Source: Pseudoalteromonas amylolytica (GTDB lineage Bacteria; Pseudomonadota; Gammaproteobacteria; Enterobacterales; Alteromonadaceae). From it: DNA of 64,000 nt. The position numbers and the translations under genes were made by a program. Positions 1 through 8,026 of this stretch are shown in pieces (the stretch's first letter is position 1; every line of letters begins with the position of its first letter). Location of the stretch: the NCBI RefSeq assembly GCF_001854605.1, contig NZ_MKJU01000030.1:125840-189839 (forward strand), in the 5' to 3' direction. A model generated the notes under the pieces. The model saw only the letters and a list, made by a program, of their open reading frames with translations. It ran no database searches and was not told the origin of the DNA.

Positions 1-2181
1 GATATCGACGCCTTGTTGGATGAACCTGAGGAAGGTGAAACAGAAAGTGATGATGATATCGAGGCCTTGTTGGAAGAATCGCAAGATGATGAGCCATCGC
101 TTTCATCAGAGATGGGCGAAAGCCAATTCGATGTTTTGCTCGATGATGATGACCAAGATATTCCAGAGTATCCATTAAGCACTGATGGAGAGTCAAAATT
201 ACAAAGCGTCGATGAACTGTTAGATGAATTAGATAGAGAAGAGCAGGAAGACTGGCATGATGAGCCTCTAGATGAGGAGGAAGTCGCGCTTGGTGATGAT
301 CCTCTAGCAGATGAAGTTGATTTGTCGGAGGAAGACAATGATGAAGAACTGGAAGATCTAGTTGAGCCAAGTATTGAGCTTGATAGCTACCCTGAGCTTG
401 AGTTAGATGATACGTCACAGCCTTCTAATATTAGTGAAACAGAACGCAGTTTGGCTGAAACATTAGCTGACGGCGGCGCTTCTGAAGATGATTTAGACGC
501 TGATCTGGATGACGAGTTATCAGAGCTTCTTATTGATGATGTACTGGATGATATGCCAGACAGCATGGATAACGACGAACTAGATTTAGAGTCGGGTGAG
601 TTTGACGAGCAAGCCGCACAAGAATCAATGGCCGATGAGCCAGAAGAGTCAGACGTTGTAACGGATGAGCTTGATAGCGACGATGATGAACTGGACATAG
701 AGTCTTTGGGCGAGTTTGACGAGCAGGCTGCACAAGAATCAATGGCCGATGAGCCAGAAGAATCAGACGTTGTAACCGATGAGCTTGATAGCGACGATGA
801 TGAACTGGACATTGAGTCTCTGGGCGAGTTTGACGAGCAAGCTGCACAGGAATCAATGGCTGATGAGCCAGAAGAGTCAGACGTTGTAACCGATGAGCTT
901 GATAGCGACGATGACGAACTGGACATAGAGTCTCTGGGCGAGTTTGACGAGCAGGCTGCGCAAGAATCAATGGCCGATGAGCCAGAAGAATCAGACATCG
1001 AAACCGATGAGCTTGATAGCGACGATGACGAACTGGACATAGAGTCTCTGGGCAAGTTTGACGAGCAGGCTGCGCAAGAATCAATTGCCGATGAGCCAGA
1101 AGAATCAGACATCGAAACCGATGAGCTTGATAGCGACGATGACGAACTGGACATAGAGTCTTTGAGTGAGTTTGACGAGCAGGCTGCGCAAGAATCAATG
1201 GCCGATGAGCCAGAAGAGTCAGTCATCGAAACCGATGAGCTTGATAGCGACGATGACGAACTGGACATAGAGTCTCTGGGCGAGTTTGGCGAGCAGGCTG
1301 CGCAAGAATCAATGGCTGATGAGTCAGAAGAGTCAGATGTTGTAACGGATGAGCTAGCAAGCGACGATGACGAACTGGACATAGAGTCTCTGGGCGAGTT
1401 TGACGAGCAGGCCGCACAGGAATCAATGGTCGATGAGCCAGAAGAGTCAGGCGTTGTAACGGATGAGCTAGCAAGCGACGATGATGAACTGGACATAGAG
1501 TCTTTGGGCGAGTTTGACGAGCAAGCGTCAATCACCGACGAACCAAAAGAGTCAGATGTATCAGAAGATGATTTTGACATGGATGATGTTGAGTCGTTAC
1601 CTGAGTTTGAACTAGAGTCAGATGATGACACTGCTGGCTCGGAACAGGTGGACGAAGATATTGAGCTTGATGAAGCTGCAATAGAAGATGAGTTTATGTC
1701 TGATCTAACTCAGTCAGACTTTGATTCATTGCTGAACGAGCTGGCTGAGCCTGAACCCATTGAAAAAGTTGATTTAGATGAAGTTGATGTCGATTTTGAA
1801 TCACTCTTGCAAGATGAAGAGAGTATTTCAGATATTGAAGGTGATGAACAACAAGGTGATCTTGAAGATGAACAATTTGTTGATATAGACGAATTGCTTG
1901 CGCAAAGTGATGACTTTGAGTTAGAAGATGAGCCATATGCAGATCCTGATATGGATGTAGGGCTATCTGAGTTCGATGATTTGCTGGCAGGTGATAACGC
2001 AACCGATGTTGACCTTGAAGAAGAAGGGTATTCTGCGAAACTTGACTTAGCTAGAGCTTACATTGAAATAGAAGACTATGACTCAGCAAATAAAGTGATT
2101 GATGACGTTATAAGCACGGGCCCACAAAGCGTACAAGAAGAAGCTAGCGCTTTACAAAGTAAGATAAAAGGTAATAGTTAG
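1..2181 (+). CDS. FimV/HubP-like acidic repeat protein, C-terminal part (5' end cut by window)
   Basis: The frame is open from base 1, so the true start lies to the left. What remains is an extremely Asp/Glu-rich region, a 38-residue repeat array (bases 598 to about 1530), more acidic sequence, and a C-terminal segment of about 50 residues starting near LDLARAYIEIEDYDSA. That end matches the conserved C-terminal TPR-like domain of the FimV family. FimV in Pseudomonas and HubP in Vibrio and Shewanella are polar inner-membrane organisers with an N-terminal LysM domain and TM segment, and HubP-type members carry long acidic repeats as here. The N-terminal domains are outside the window, so the family call rests on the C-terminus and the acidic repeats. 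A perfect 10-bp inverted repeat follows the stop. Confidence 0.8.
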   Translation, partial: DIDALLDEPEEGETESDDDIEALLEESQDDEPSLSSEMGESQFDVLLDDDDQDIPEYPLSTDGESKLQSVDELLDELDREEQEDWHDEPLDEEEVALGDDPLADEVDLSEEDNDEELEDLVEPSIELDSYPELELDDTSQPSNISETERSLAETLADGGASEDDLDADLDDELSELLIDDVLDDMPDSMDNDELDLESGEFDEQAAQESMADEPEESDVVTDELDSDDDELDIESLGEFDEQAAQESMADEPEESDVVTDELDSDDDELDIESLGEFDEQAAQESMADEPEESDVVTDELDSDDDELDIESLGEFDEQAAQESMADEPEESDIETDELDSDDDELDIESLGKFDEQAAQESIADEPEESDIETDELDSDDDELDIESLSEFDEQAAQESMADEPEESVIETDELDSDDDELDIESLGEFGEQAAQESMADESEESDVVTDELASDDDELDIESLGEFDEQAAQESMVDEPEESGVVTDELASDDDELDIESLGEFDEQASITDEPKESDVSEDDFDMDDVESLPEFELESDDDTAGSEQVDEDIELDEAAIEDEFMSDLTQSDFDSLLNELAEPEPIEKVDLDEVDVDFESLLQDEESISDIEGDEQQGDLEDEQFVDIDELLAQSDDFELEDEPYADPDMDVGLSEFDDLLAGDNATDVDLEEEGYSAKLDLARAYIEIEDYDSANKVIDDVISTGPQSVQEEASALQSKIKGNS
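598..1524 (+). repeat. 114-bp in-frame tandem repeat array in the FimV-like gene
   Basis: Copies begin at 598, 712, 826, 940, 1054, 1168, 1282 and 1396, exactly 114 bp apart, with a truncated ninth at 1510. Each encodes 38 residues of the type EFDEQAAQESMADEPEES followed by DELDSDDDELDIESLG. Copies differ by scattered changes, for example DVV versus DIE and D to G, so the array is partly diverged but still prone to copy-number change. Confidence 0.95.
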
Positions 2182-2205
2182 AACATCTGGATATCTCATC
2201 AAGGA

Positions 2206-2241
2206 CTGTGTCATTTCTGTGGTTAAGCAGTAATGACACAG
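2206..2241. terminator. Hairpin after the FimV-like gene
   Basis: CTGTGTCATT (2206-2215) pairs with AATGACACAG (2232-2241) across a 16-nt loop, 25 bp after the stop. There is no strong T-run, so termination is plausible rather than shown. Confidence 0.4.
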
Positions 2242-2430
2242 AACCCTTCATTGTGACCTCTATTAGCAATACCATCGAGCCATCAGAAAAATCAAATATT
2301 CTGACACGCAAATGATCCCGTCCACTGTAGTTAAAGTGGGTCTAAGCTGAAAACTAATACTAGTCAACGGGCTAAAGGTTTGGTACTAATAAAGGAACTT
2401 TTAAATCAAGAACGACAATAGAGGGCCTTG

Positions 2431-2607
2431 ATGAACACGTTATACCGCATTCTCATCAGTTTGCTGTTACTCATTGCTGCAATTGCGGCATACAGTTATG
2501 GCAGCACTACAGGTATTTTTCTATTTATCATTTTGGGGGCTGCTTTTGAAATGGCATTTTGGTTTAAGCTATTCCCACTTAAAAAAAGCGGTAAAACCAA
2601 TTGCTGA
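2431..2607 (+). CDS. Small membrane protein, 58 aa
   Basis: This short gene starts at an ATG eight bases after a GAGGG ribosome-binding site. The protein begins MNTLYRILISLLLLIAAIAA and has two hydrophobic stretches (roughly residues 5-22 and 28-47), then a short basic tail ending SGKTNC. It is probably an inner-membrane protein with two segments, or one segment after a signal anchor. I do not recognise a family. It lies alone between the FimV-like gene and the convergent regulator pair. An overlapping frame starting within it is weaker, with no binding site and no hydrophobic pattern. Confidence 0.5.
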   Translation: MNTLYRILISLLLLIAAIAAYSYGSTTGIFLFIILGAAFEMAFWFKLFPLKKSGKTNC

Positions 2608-2681
2608 ACCACCAGCGCAGCTTGCTCACAGGTTTACTATGACTATCACAGCAAACCTGTAATGCTATCTTACTCGCTAGG

Positions 2682-2891
2682 CTATCCGTCGGCTTTATAG
2701 GCGAGAATATCACCAGGCTGGCAGTCTAAATACTGGCAAATTTGCGCCAAGGTCTCGAATCTTACGCCTTTTACCTTACCGCGTTTGAGCAGTGACAGGT
2801 TGGCTTCAGTGATGCCAATGGCTTTGGCTAACTCTTTTGAACTGACCTTACGCATCGCCATGACTACGTCTAGATTTACGACTATTTCCAT
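2682..2891 (-). CDS. Cro/C1-type (YozG-like) transcriptional regulator
   Basis: The protein has 69 residues if it starts at the ATG opening MEIVVNLDVVMAMRKVSS. An in-frame extension exists but would lie inside the upstream gene. It is a single helix-turn-helix domain of the short XRE/YozG type: the segment SKELAKAIGITEANLSLLKR is the HTH, followed by FETLAQICQYLDCQPGDIL, the usual end of this family. The start lies one base after the stop of the DUF2975 gene, so the two are surely co-transcribed and probably translationally coupled. DUF2975 membrane protein plus short Cro-like regulator is a recurrent bacterial pair. The regulator is expected to act on its own promoter or nearby genes, but no target can be named. 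Confidence 0.85.
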   Translation of the reverse strand: MEIVVNLDVVMAMRKVSSKELAKAIGITEANLSLLKRGKVKGVRFETLAQICQYLDCQPGDILAYKADG

Positions 2892-2892
2892 A

Positions 2893-3396
2893 TCAGACAA
2901 ACTCTTTGTTTTCATCTTCGATGGCTTTGGCCGCCTTGAGTAAATAGGCAACGACACCCATCAAAATTAATGTGGTTAGGTAGCCAAATTCAAATTGTAT
3001 GATCAATAGGTTGCTATCAAATAGGGCATCGTGCCATTTTGCGACAACAAAGCCCAACAGCATTTTATATAGTAAACCTGCCACCTTAGTCCAAATAAAG
3101 GCCACATAGTAACGTAGCGCTAAAGGGCTGAAAAACTCACCTTGTTGAAATTGCCCAAGCAAAGCCAAGATCCAGTAGACGCTTAGGATCATCAGCATGA
3201 GGATCGGGGCGAGTAACAAAGCGACAAGGCTGTTATTGGCTTGGTCTGATTCCCAAAGCTCATGAAGCATATGATTCTCAAAGTACACAATTGTGTTTGC
3301 AACCCACTGTTGATAAAGCAAGTAGGAGATCACAACAACTGCAATAAGCACCACTGTCCAGCGCATGACGCCACTGATTTTCTGTATTTTATCCAT
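2893..3396 (-). CDS. DUF2975 family membrane protein
   Basis: This 167-residue protein has four hydrophobic segments (about residues 11-28, 58-82, 97-118 and 132-152) and ends in a charged tail KAAKAIEDENKEFV. Organisation and partner fit the DUF2975 family of unknown function, usually encoded immediately upstream of a YozG-like regulator as here. The promoter is probably in the AT-rich region 3400-3530, shared with the divergent S9 peptidase gene. Biochemical role unknown; the pairing suggests a membrane signal relayed to the small regulator, which is inference. Confidence 0.75.
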   Translation of the reverse strand: MDKIQKISGVMRWTVVLIAVVVISYLLYQQWVANTIVYFENHMLHELWESDQANNSLVALLLAPILMLMILSVYWILALLGQFQQGEFFSPLALRYYVAFIWTKVAGLLYKMLLGFVVAKWHDALFDSNLLIIQFEFGYLTTLILMGVVAYLLKAAKAIEDENKEFV

Positions 3397-3552
3397 TATT
3401 GATTTGCTCTTATTGTTCCTATGTTATAACGGTTATTTTGCCTTAATTATTATAAATCACAAAGTAATGATTGCAAAAAAACAATAAATTATCGTTTTAC
3501 AATAATAAAATTATGTGTAATGATGATTTCAAATTTAAGGAGGAGTAATTCT

Positions 3553-5616
3553 ATGACAACACAATTGACCACTTTTAAAAGAACCCTACTTGGTACCGCT
3601 ATGGCTGTAGCCGTATGTTTAACTGGATGTCAGGGAGCCGCAGTGCTAACAAATGCCAAGACTGCATCTGTCGAGCAGCAAAGCGCATTGATCCAGATGG
3701 AAGATCTATTTGATAAAGCGCAAATTAGTCGCGTAAAACTGTCTAAAGACGGTCGCTTTTTGGTGTTTTTGAAAACCCTAAATGGCGCAAATAACCTGTT
3801 TATTGTTCCCAAGGGTGGCAAGGCTTCTGAAGCGGTTGCACTCACACAGCTTAAAGACCCAGTAGATAGCTATGCTTGGTCATCAAGAGACGGGGAGCTT
3901 TTCTTTTTCAAGGATCACCAAGGAGATGAAAATACTCAGCTTTTCTCGTTGAAGTTTGATGTTAATGACCTACAAAAAGCACCGAAAATAACAAAACTGA
4001 CAACCAACCCTAACGCACAGTTTGAGTTCATCCAACAACTGAGTGAGCAACCACAAACATTAGTGGTTAAGGCAAACCACAGTGACATCGGCAGATTGGA
4101 TGTGTATCACCTTAACGCAGATACCCTTGAGTTTAAGTCAGTTCACACTAATACGCTGTTTTTTGCTGACGAGTATATAAATGAGCAAGGTGAGGTGGTA
4201 CTTGGTTTAGTTAAAAATAAAGACAATACCCGCACCTTGTATCGTAAGAATAATGGCCAATGGCATAAGGTTCTGACCACATTACAAGGTGAAGATATTG
4301 ATTTTTATCACTTTGATAAAGACACAAATACGGCGTTGGTGAGTGCAAATATTGAAGGACGTGACAAAGAGCAGTTACTGTCACTGAACTTAAGCAATGG
4401 TGTTATTGAGCCAATTCACCAAGACCCGAAAAATGAGTCGGATTTAGAGAAGGTCATTCTCGATGATAACGGCGCACCATATTTGGTGACTTACTATGGC
4501 GACCGACTTCGTAACTATCCTCTACAGGAAGAGGCTAAACAGCAACTGGCTGTGATAGAGTCACAGTTTAGCGATGAAGACGTTGACATTTTAATCAATA
4601 AAATAGATCACGAAAAAGGTCATTGGGACATCAGTATCACTTCTTCGGTACAGCCGAGAAGACGCTTTGTTTATGAAGCGCAAACGCAAAAGTTGGTGGA
4701 CTTATTGAATAAGGCACCAAAAATAGCGCCAGAGCTACTGTCACCTAAAAAGACCATTTATTACACAGCTCGGGATGGGGAGCAGATCCAAGCGTATCTC
4801 ACTTTACCAAAGCAAAATGCACAAAACCTACCAACCATCGTTTTACCACATGGTGGGCCTTGGGCACGTGATCACTGGGCGTATGACAGCGATTATTTCA
4901 ACCCAATTGCACACTATTTTGCGAATCGAGGCTATGCGGTGTTGCAGGCAAACTATCGTGGCTCAATCGGTTTTGGTAAGCGCTTTACCTTGCTCGGAGA
5001 GCGCAATTGGGGCACAGGCCACATGCAGCACGATTTAACTGATGGCGTGAACTATCTTGTTGAACAAGGTATTGCGGATAAAAACCGAGTTGGCATCCTA
5101 GGTGCTTCTTATGGCGGATATGCAGCCCTATCAGGTGCGGCTTTTACACCTGATGTTTATAAAGCAGTGATCTCTTATGTTGGCCCATCTAGCTTAATTA
5201 CGCTGGTAGAATCTTTTCCAGAGCGATTTCGCCCATACCTAGGTGATTGGTTTAAAGCGGTTGGTGACCCATTAATTGAGGCTGACCGCCAAGATATGGC
5301 ATCACGTTCTCCAATTAACTTTGTTGATGACATTAAAGCACCATTGATGTTGCTACAAGGCGCAAACGACCCAAGAGTAACTAAGGCTGAATCTGATAAT
5401 ATCGCACGAGCGTTATACCAAGCGGGTTCACCAGTGAAATATTATCTCGCCAAGGATGAGGGGCATGGTTTTTTAAAGCGTGAAAACAAACTCGCATCAA
5501 TCCGCGCAATGGAAGAGTTCTTTGCTCAGCACCTAGGAGGACGTATGAGCAATAATGTGAGTGCGAAAACAGCGGAGCAATTGGCAAAGCTTGAAGTGGA
5601 TATTAGCAAGCTATAA
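3553..5616 (+). CDS. S9 family peptidase (prolyl oligopeptidase/acylaminoacyl peptidase type), lipoprotein
   Basis: I chose the ATG at 3553 because AAGGAGGAG lies just upstream; an earlier in-frame ATG at 3520 has no such site. The 687-residue product begins with a lipoprotein signal (hydrophobic stretch then LTGC, Cys about residue 26), so it should be membrane-anchored in the envelope. Residues about 45-400 are a beta-propeller-like region, and about 410-680 an alpha/beta-hydrolase peptidase domain. Catalytic triad candidates are Ser519 in GASYGG, Asp606 in GANDPRV and His638 in EGHGF. The family cleaves short peptides, often after proline or from acylated N-termini; the exact specificity is not readable. 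Single gene, convergent with the serine hydrolase downstream. Confidence 0.9.
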   Translation: MTTQLTTFKRTLLGTAMAVAVCLTGCQGAAVLTNAKTASVEQQSALIQMEDLFDKAQISRVKLSKDGRFLVFLKTLNGANNLFIVPKGGKASEAVALTQLKDPVDSYAWSSRDGELFFFKDHQGDENTQLFSLKFDVNDLQKAPKITKLTTNPNAQFEFIQQLSEQPQTLVVKANHSDIGRLDVYHLNADTLEFKSVHTNTLFFADEYINEQGEVVLGLVKNKDNTRTLYRKNNGQWHKVLTTLQGEDIDFYHFDKDTNTALVSANIEGRDKEQLLSLNLSNGVIEPIHQDPKNESDLEKVILDDNGAPYLVTYYGDRLRNYPLQEEAKQQLAVIESQFSDEDVDILINKIDHEKGHWDISITSSVQPRRRFVYEAQTQKLVDLLNKAPKIAPELLSPKKTIYYTARDGEQIQAYLTLPKQNAQNLPTIVLPHGGPWARDHWAYDSDYFNPIAHYFANRGYAVLQANYRGSIGFGKRFTLLGERNWGTGHMQHDLTDGVNYLVEQGIADKNRVGILGASYGGYAALSGAAFTPDVYKAVISYVGPSSLITLVESFPERFRPYLGDWFKAVGDPLIEADRQDMASRSPINFVDDIKAPLMLLQGANDPRVTKAESDNIARALYQAGSPVKYYLAKDEGHGFLKRENKLASIRAMEEFFAQHLGGRMSNNVSAKTAEQLAKLEVDISKL

Positions 5617-5648
5617 GCTAACGCGCTTGCGACTGACTGATATGTTTT

Positions 5649-5682
5649 AGGTTGGATAGGGCAAATTTGGCCTATCCAACCT
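5649..5682. terminator. Hairpin between convergent genes
   Basis: AGGTTGGATAG (5649-5659) pairs perfectly with CTATCCAACCT (5672-5682). It sits between the stops of the S9 peptidase (5616) and the serine hydrolase (5692), so it can serve both strands. No long T-run on either side. Confidence 0.55.
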
Positions 5683-5691
5683 CCCATCCAA

Positions 5692-6915
5692 TTAGATAAA
5701 TGCAGGTAAGATCCTTTGTGCGGTTAATTCCATAATACGTTCCTCACGAGTGCTCGCGGTAAAAACAATGATCAGGTCTAGCTCATTAACGATGATAATG
5801 TACTGACCACCACCACCTTGTGCAGAAGTAGTGGCATAGCGCTTATCTCCTACCTGCATATCCGCTTGCCAAAAATAATAGCCGTAACCTGGATTTATGA
5901 TGTGCTCTCCTGTAAAGAAGATATCATCTTGTCCTAGCGTGCTATGACTTTGCGTGGCCTTGCTCATAAATTCTTTTGAGATCAGTTGCTCGCCTTGCCA
6001 TTTTCCCTCGTTTTTAACCAGTTGGCCCCATTTGAGCATGTTACGAGAGGTCATCTGTGAGTGGTAAGGCGCCATGGGCAACCCACTTACGTCATCTTCC
6101 CATTGATATACTTCTATACCCAGTTTATCGAGTAGCTCTGTTTTGATGAATGCTTTTGCACCACCAGGCACGACAGCATCCAGTACTTGCATCACTAATT
6201 TAGGGTCAAGGTTCTGATAGTTAAAGCTCTGTGATTGCGCTGAGATAGCAGGGCTGTGCTGTAAATAGGTTTGCACTTGAGCTTGGCCTTTCATTTGTTC
6301 GCTTTGTTTGGCAAGTTCGTCTTGCTGCGCGCGTGTAAGGCGAATACCTGAACGCATATTTAGCGCTTTATGTAAGGTGATTTTGTCAGCACCTTTTACC
6401 ATCTTGCTGGTGTCGAGTTGCTGCAAAAAATGAATGATGGGCTTGTTTAAGTCAGCCATTGAAAGATAACCCAACTCAATAGCGCGACCGAGGGCCATAC
6501 TTACATAAGATTTGGTGGCCGATGCCTGCGGGTGAGGCAAGTCAACTCTGCCTCGTAAGTAATAAGACTCAAATATTAATTTATCTTTGTGGGCAATGAG
6601 TAAACTGTCAATATCGCTGTGCTTTTGATTTGCTATCTCTTTTGCCAGCGTAATTATGTGTGCTCTATCACCACCATCAATGCCAAGCTGGCCCACTTCT
6701 ATACCATCTTTTCTTTTGCTAGGTGTACTTTCAAGGTAGGCCTTTTCGAGGTTTGGGAAGTCCCAAAATGACAGCGTTTTTTGTGTGTCTAATATCACAG
6801 GCGCAGGTGTTGTTGTTTTAGCACATGGCTTTGTATCTATGGTGTTGGCGTAAAGCGTTGTACTCATTGTAGATAGTACTGACATCGCCAATAGGTGTTT
6901 AACAAACATATTCAT
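5692..6915 (-). CDS. Serine hydrolase, beta-lactamase/DD-peptidase (class C-like) family
   Basis: This 407-residue protein starts with a signal peptide (MNMFVKHLLAMSVLSTMSTT, cleavage near LYA-N). The serine-beta-lactamase fold is indicated by S132-A-T-K135, the SxxK nucleophile motif, by Y233-Q-N235 as YxN, and by a Gly-rich AQGGGGQ segment where the third motif (KTG/HxG) belongs. Many members of this family are esterases or peptidases rather than antibiotic-hydrolysing enzymes, so resistance should not be assumed. AAGGA precedes the start. It lies 18 bp downstream of the esterase gene on the same strand, so the two form an operon of periplasmic or exported hydrolases. Confidence 0.85.
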   Translation of the reverse strand: MNMFVKHLLAMSVLSTMSTTLYANTIDTKPCAKTTTPAPVILDTQKTLSFWDFPNLEKAYLESTPSKRKDGIEVGQLGIDGGDRAHIITLAKEIANQKHSDIDSLLIAHKDKLIFESYYLRGRVDLPHPQASATKSYVSMALGRAIELGYLSMADLNKPIIHFLQQLDTSKMVKGADKITLHKALNMRSGIRLTRAQQDELAKQSEQMKGQAQVQTYLQHSPAISAQSQSFNYQNLDPKLVMQVLDAVVPGGAKAFIKTELLDKLGIEVYQWEDDVSGLPMAPYHSQMTSRNMLKWGQLVKNEGKWQGEQLISKEFMSKATQSHSTLGQDDIFFTGEHIINPGYGYYFWQADMQVGDKRYATTSAQGGGGQYIIIVNELDLIIVFTASTREERIMELTAQRILPAFI

Positions 6916-6933
6916 AACAAGTCCTTAGCAGAA

Positions 6934-7794
6934 TTATTGGTGTGTGGTGTTTTTTAGGCCAGCCAGCCAAGTCAGGCTTTGCACTAAAGTTGCTGGAAAA
7001 GCACTTTGATGATCCCCTGTCACCTTAACGTTGGTGACGTTGACGTTTGCACTGTGTTTTTTGTTTAGCGTCGCCACAAAATCATTAATTACCTTAGTGC
7101 GGTCTTGTTCCAGCGTACCGTGGGCGATAAATACATTGATATTTGTGTCGAGTTGCTTGGCTTTTATGTTTTGATGTGAATCTTCAAGTTTGGCTAAGTT
7201 GTTTCTGAGTGATGGGCTACCCAGAATATAGTTTTGAAATGTGTTCGGTTGTGCCATTAAGGCATAAGCACCGAACAAGCCGCCCAGTGAATAGCCAAAG
7301 TAGGTGCGCTTAGTGGGGTCGCCTCGATAGTGATCTTCGACATATTTGATCACATCATTGCGAATAAACGCTAAGTGCTTATCTGCCTGACCAAGCTTAT
7401 ATTTAGCTTGATTGGCTGCATTTGTTGATGTTCTGATGGTGTAATCACGATACCGACTGGCATACTCTTCTTCATCCAGTAATAACGGATTGTGGTTATC
7501 TGTTTGCCATGATATGCCGACTAGAATGGCATCGGTTATCAAAAATTCACTAATGCCCGAGAGGCTTTCAATGTGCCACACGGCATCGGTGTAGTAGATC
7601 ACGGGATAGGTTAAGTGTTTATTTTTTTTATAGCCTTCGGGTAATTTGATCAGTAGTTCATACTGATAGCCCATGCGGCTGTCTTTGAGATCAATGATGT
7701 GTGTTCTGGGCATCACATATTGGTTTTGCTCATTGGCGTTTGTCATCAAAATGGGTTGCAGTAGAAAAATAACGAATAAAATGGCTCTAGACAT
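6934..7794 (-). CDS. Alpha/beta-hydrolase, putative esterase (PF00756 type)
   Basis: The start opening MSRAILFVIFLLQ is preferred: AAGGA lies 8 bases upstream and the first 20 residues form a signal peptide. A longer frame to 7842 would bury that signal. The 286-residue product resembles the esterase D / IroE / ferric-enterobactin-esterase-like family, with nucleophile Ser169 in GYSLGG and a late His in GDHQS. Substrate not readable; carbohydrate, siderophore and simple acyl esters are all possible in this family. It is the first gene of a pair with the serine hydrolase and is transcribed divergently from the CadC-like regulator at 8027, which is a likely controller. Confidence 0.82.
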   Translation of the reverse strand: MSRAILFVIFLLQPILMTNANEQNQYVMPRTHIIDLKDSRMGYQYELLIKLPEGYKKNKHLTYPVIYYTDAVWHIESLSGISEFLITDAILVGISWQTDNHNPLLLDEEEYASRYRDYTIRTSTNAANQAKYKLGQADKHLAFIRNDVIKYVEDHYRGDPTKRTYFGYSLGGLFGAYALMAQPNTFQNYILGSPSLRNNLAKLEDSHQNIKAKQLDTNINVFIAHGTLEQDRTKVINDFVATLNKKHSANVNVTNVKVTGDHQSAFPATLVQSLTWLAGLKNTTHQ

Positions 7795-8026
7795 ATCAGA
7801 AGTCCTTGTGCTTAGGTGTTGAATAACCCAAGCATCACGCAACAGCGACTTAATAACTTGATGTTAAGGTGATTTTTAACTGACGTCTTAATGATAAAAT
7901 AAAAAGTAGTTTTATCAGTCTGTTAGGTATATTTAGTTTGACTAATGAACTGGGTTCGATAAGGTGTTCATCTTATTCAAGCTCTTTTTTGAATGCGCAT
8001 ATTCATCAAAATTAAGGTAACAAGCA

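Noticed and set aside
387-1631. Long minus-strand open frame opposite the FimV-like repeats (Ser-rich, 414 codons)
   Set aside because: It mirrors the repeat array: GAT/GAC/GAA codons on the plus strand read as Ser-rich on the minus strand. No ribosome-binding site, and other minus-strand frames in the same interval are similarly open.
2474-2662. Frame overlapping the small membrane-protein gene
   Set aside because: No ribosome-binding site; starts inside the gene at 2431 which has one.
5692-6915. Antibiotic-resistance beta-lactamase
   Set aside because: The SxxK and YxN motifs occur in many esterases and peptidases of this family; the third motif is not the canonical KTG, so a resistance call is not supported.
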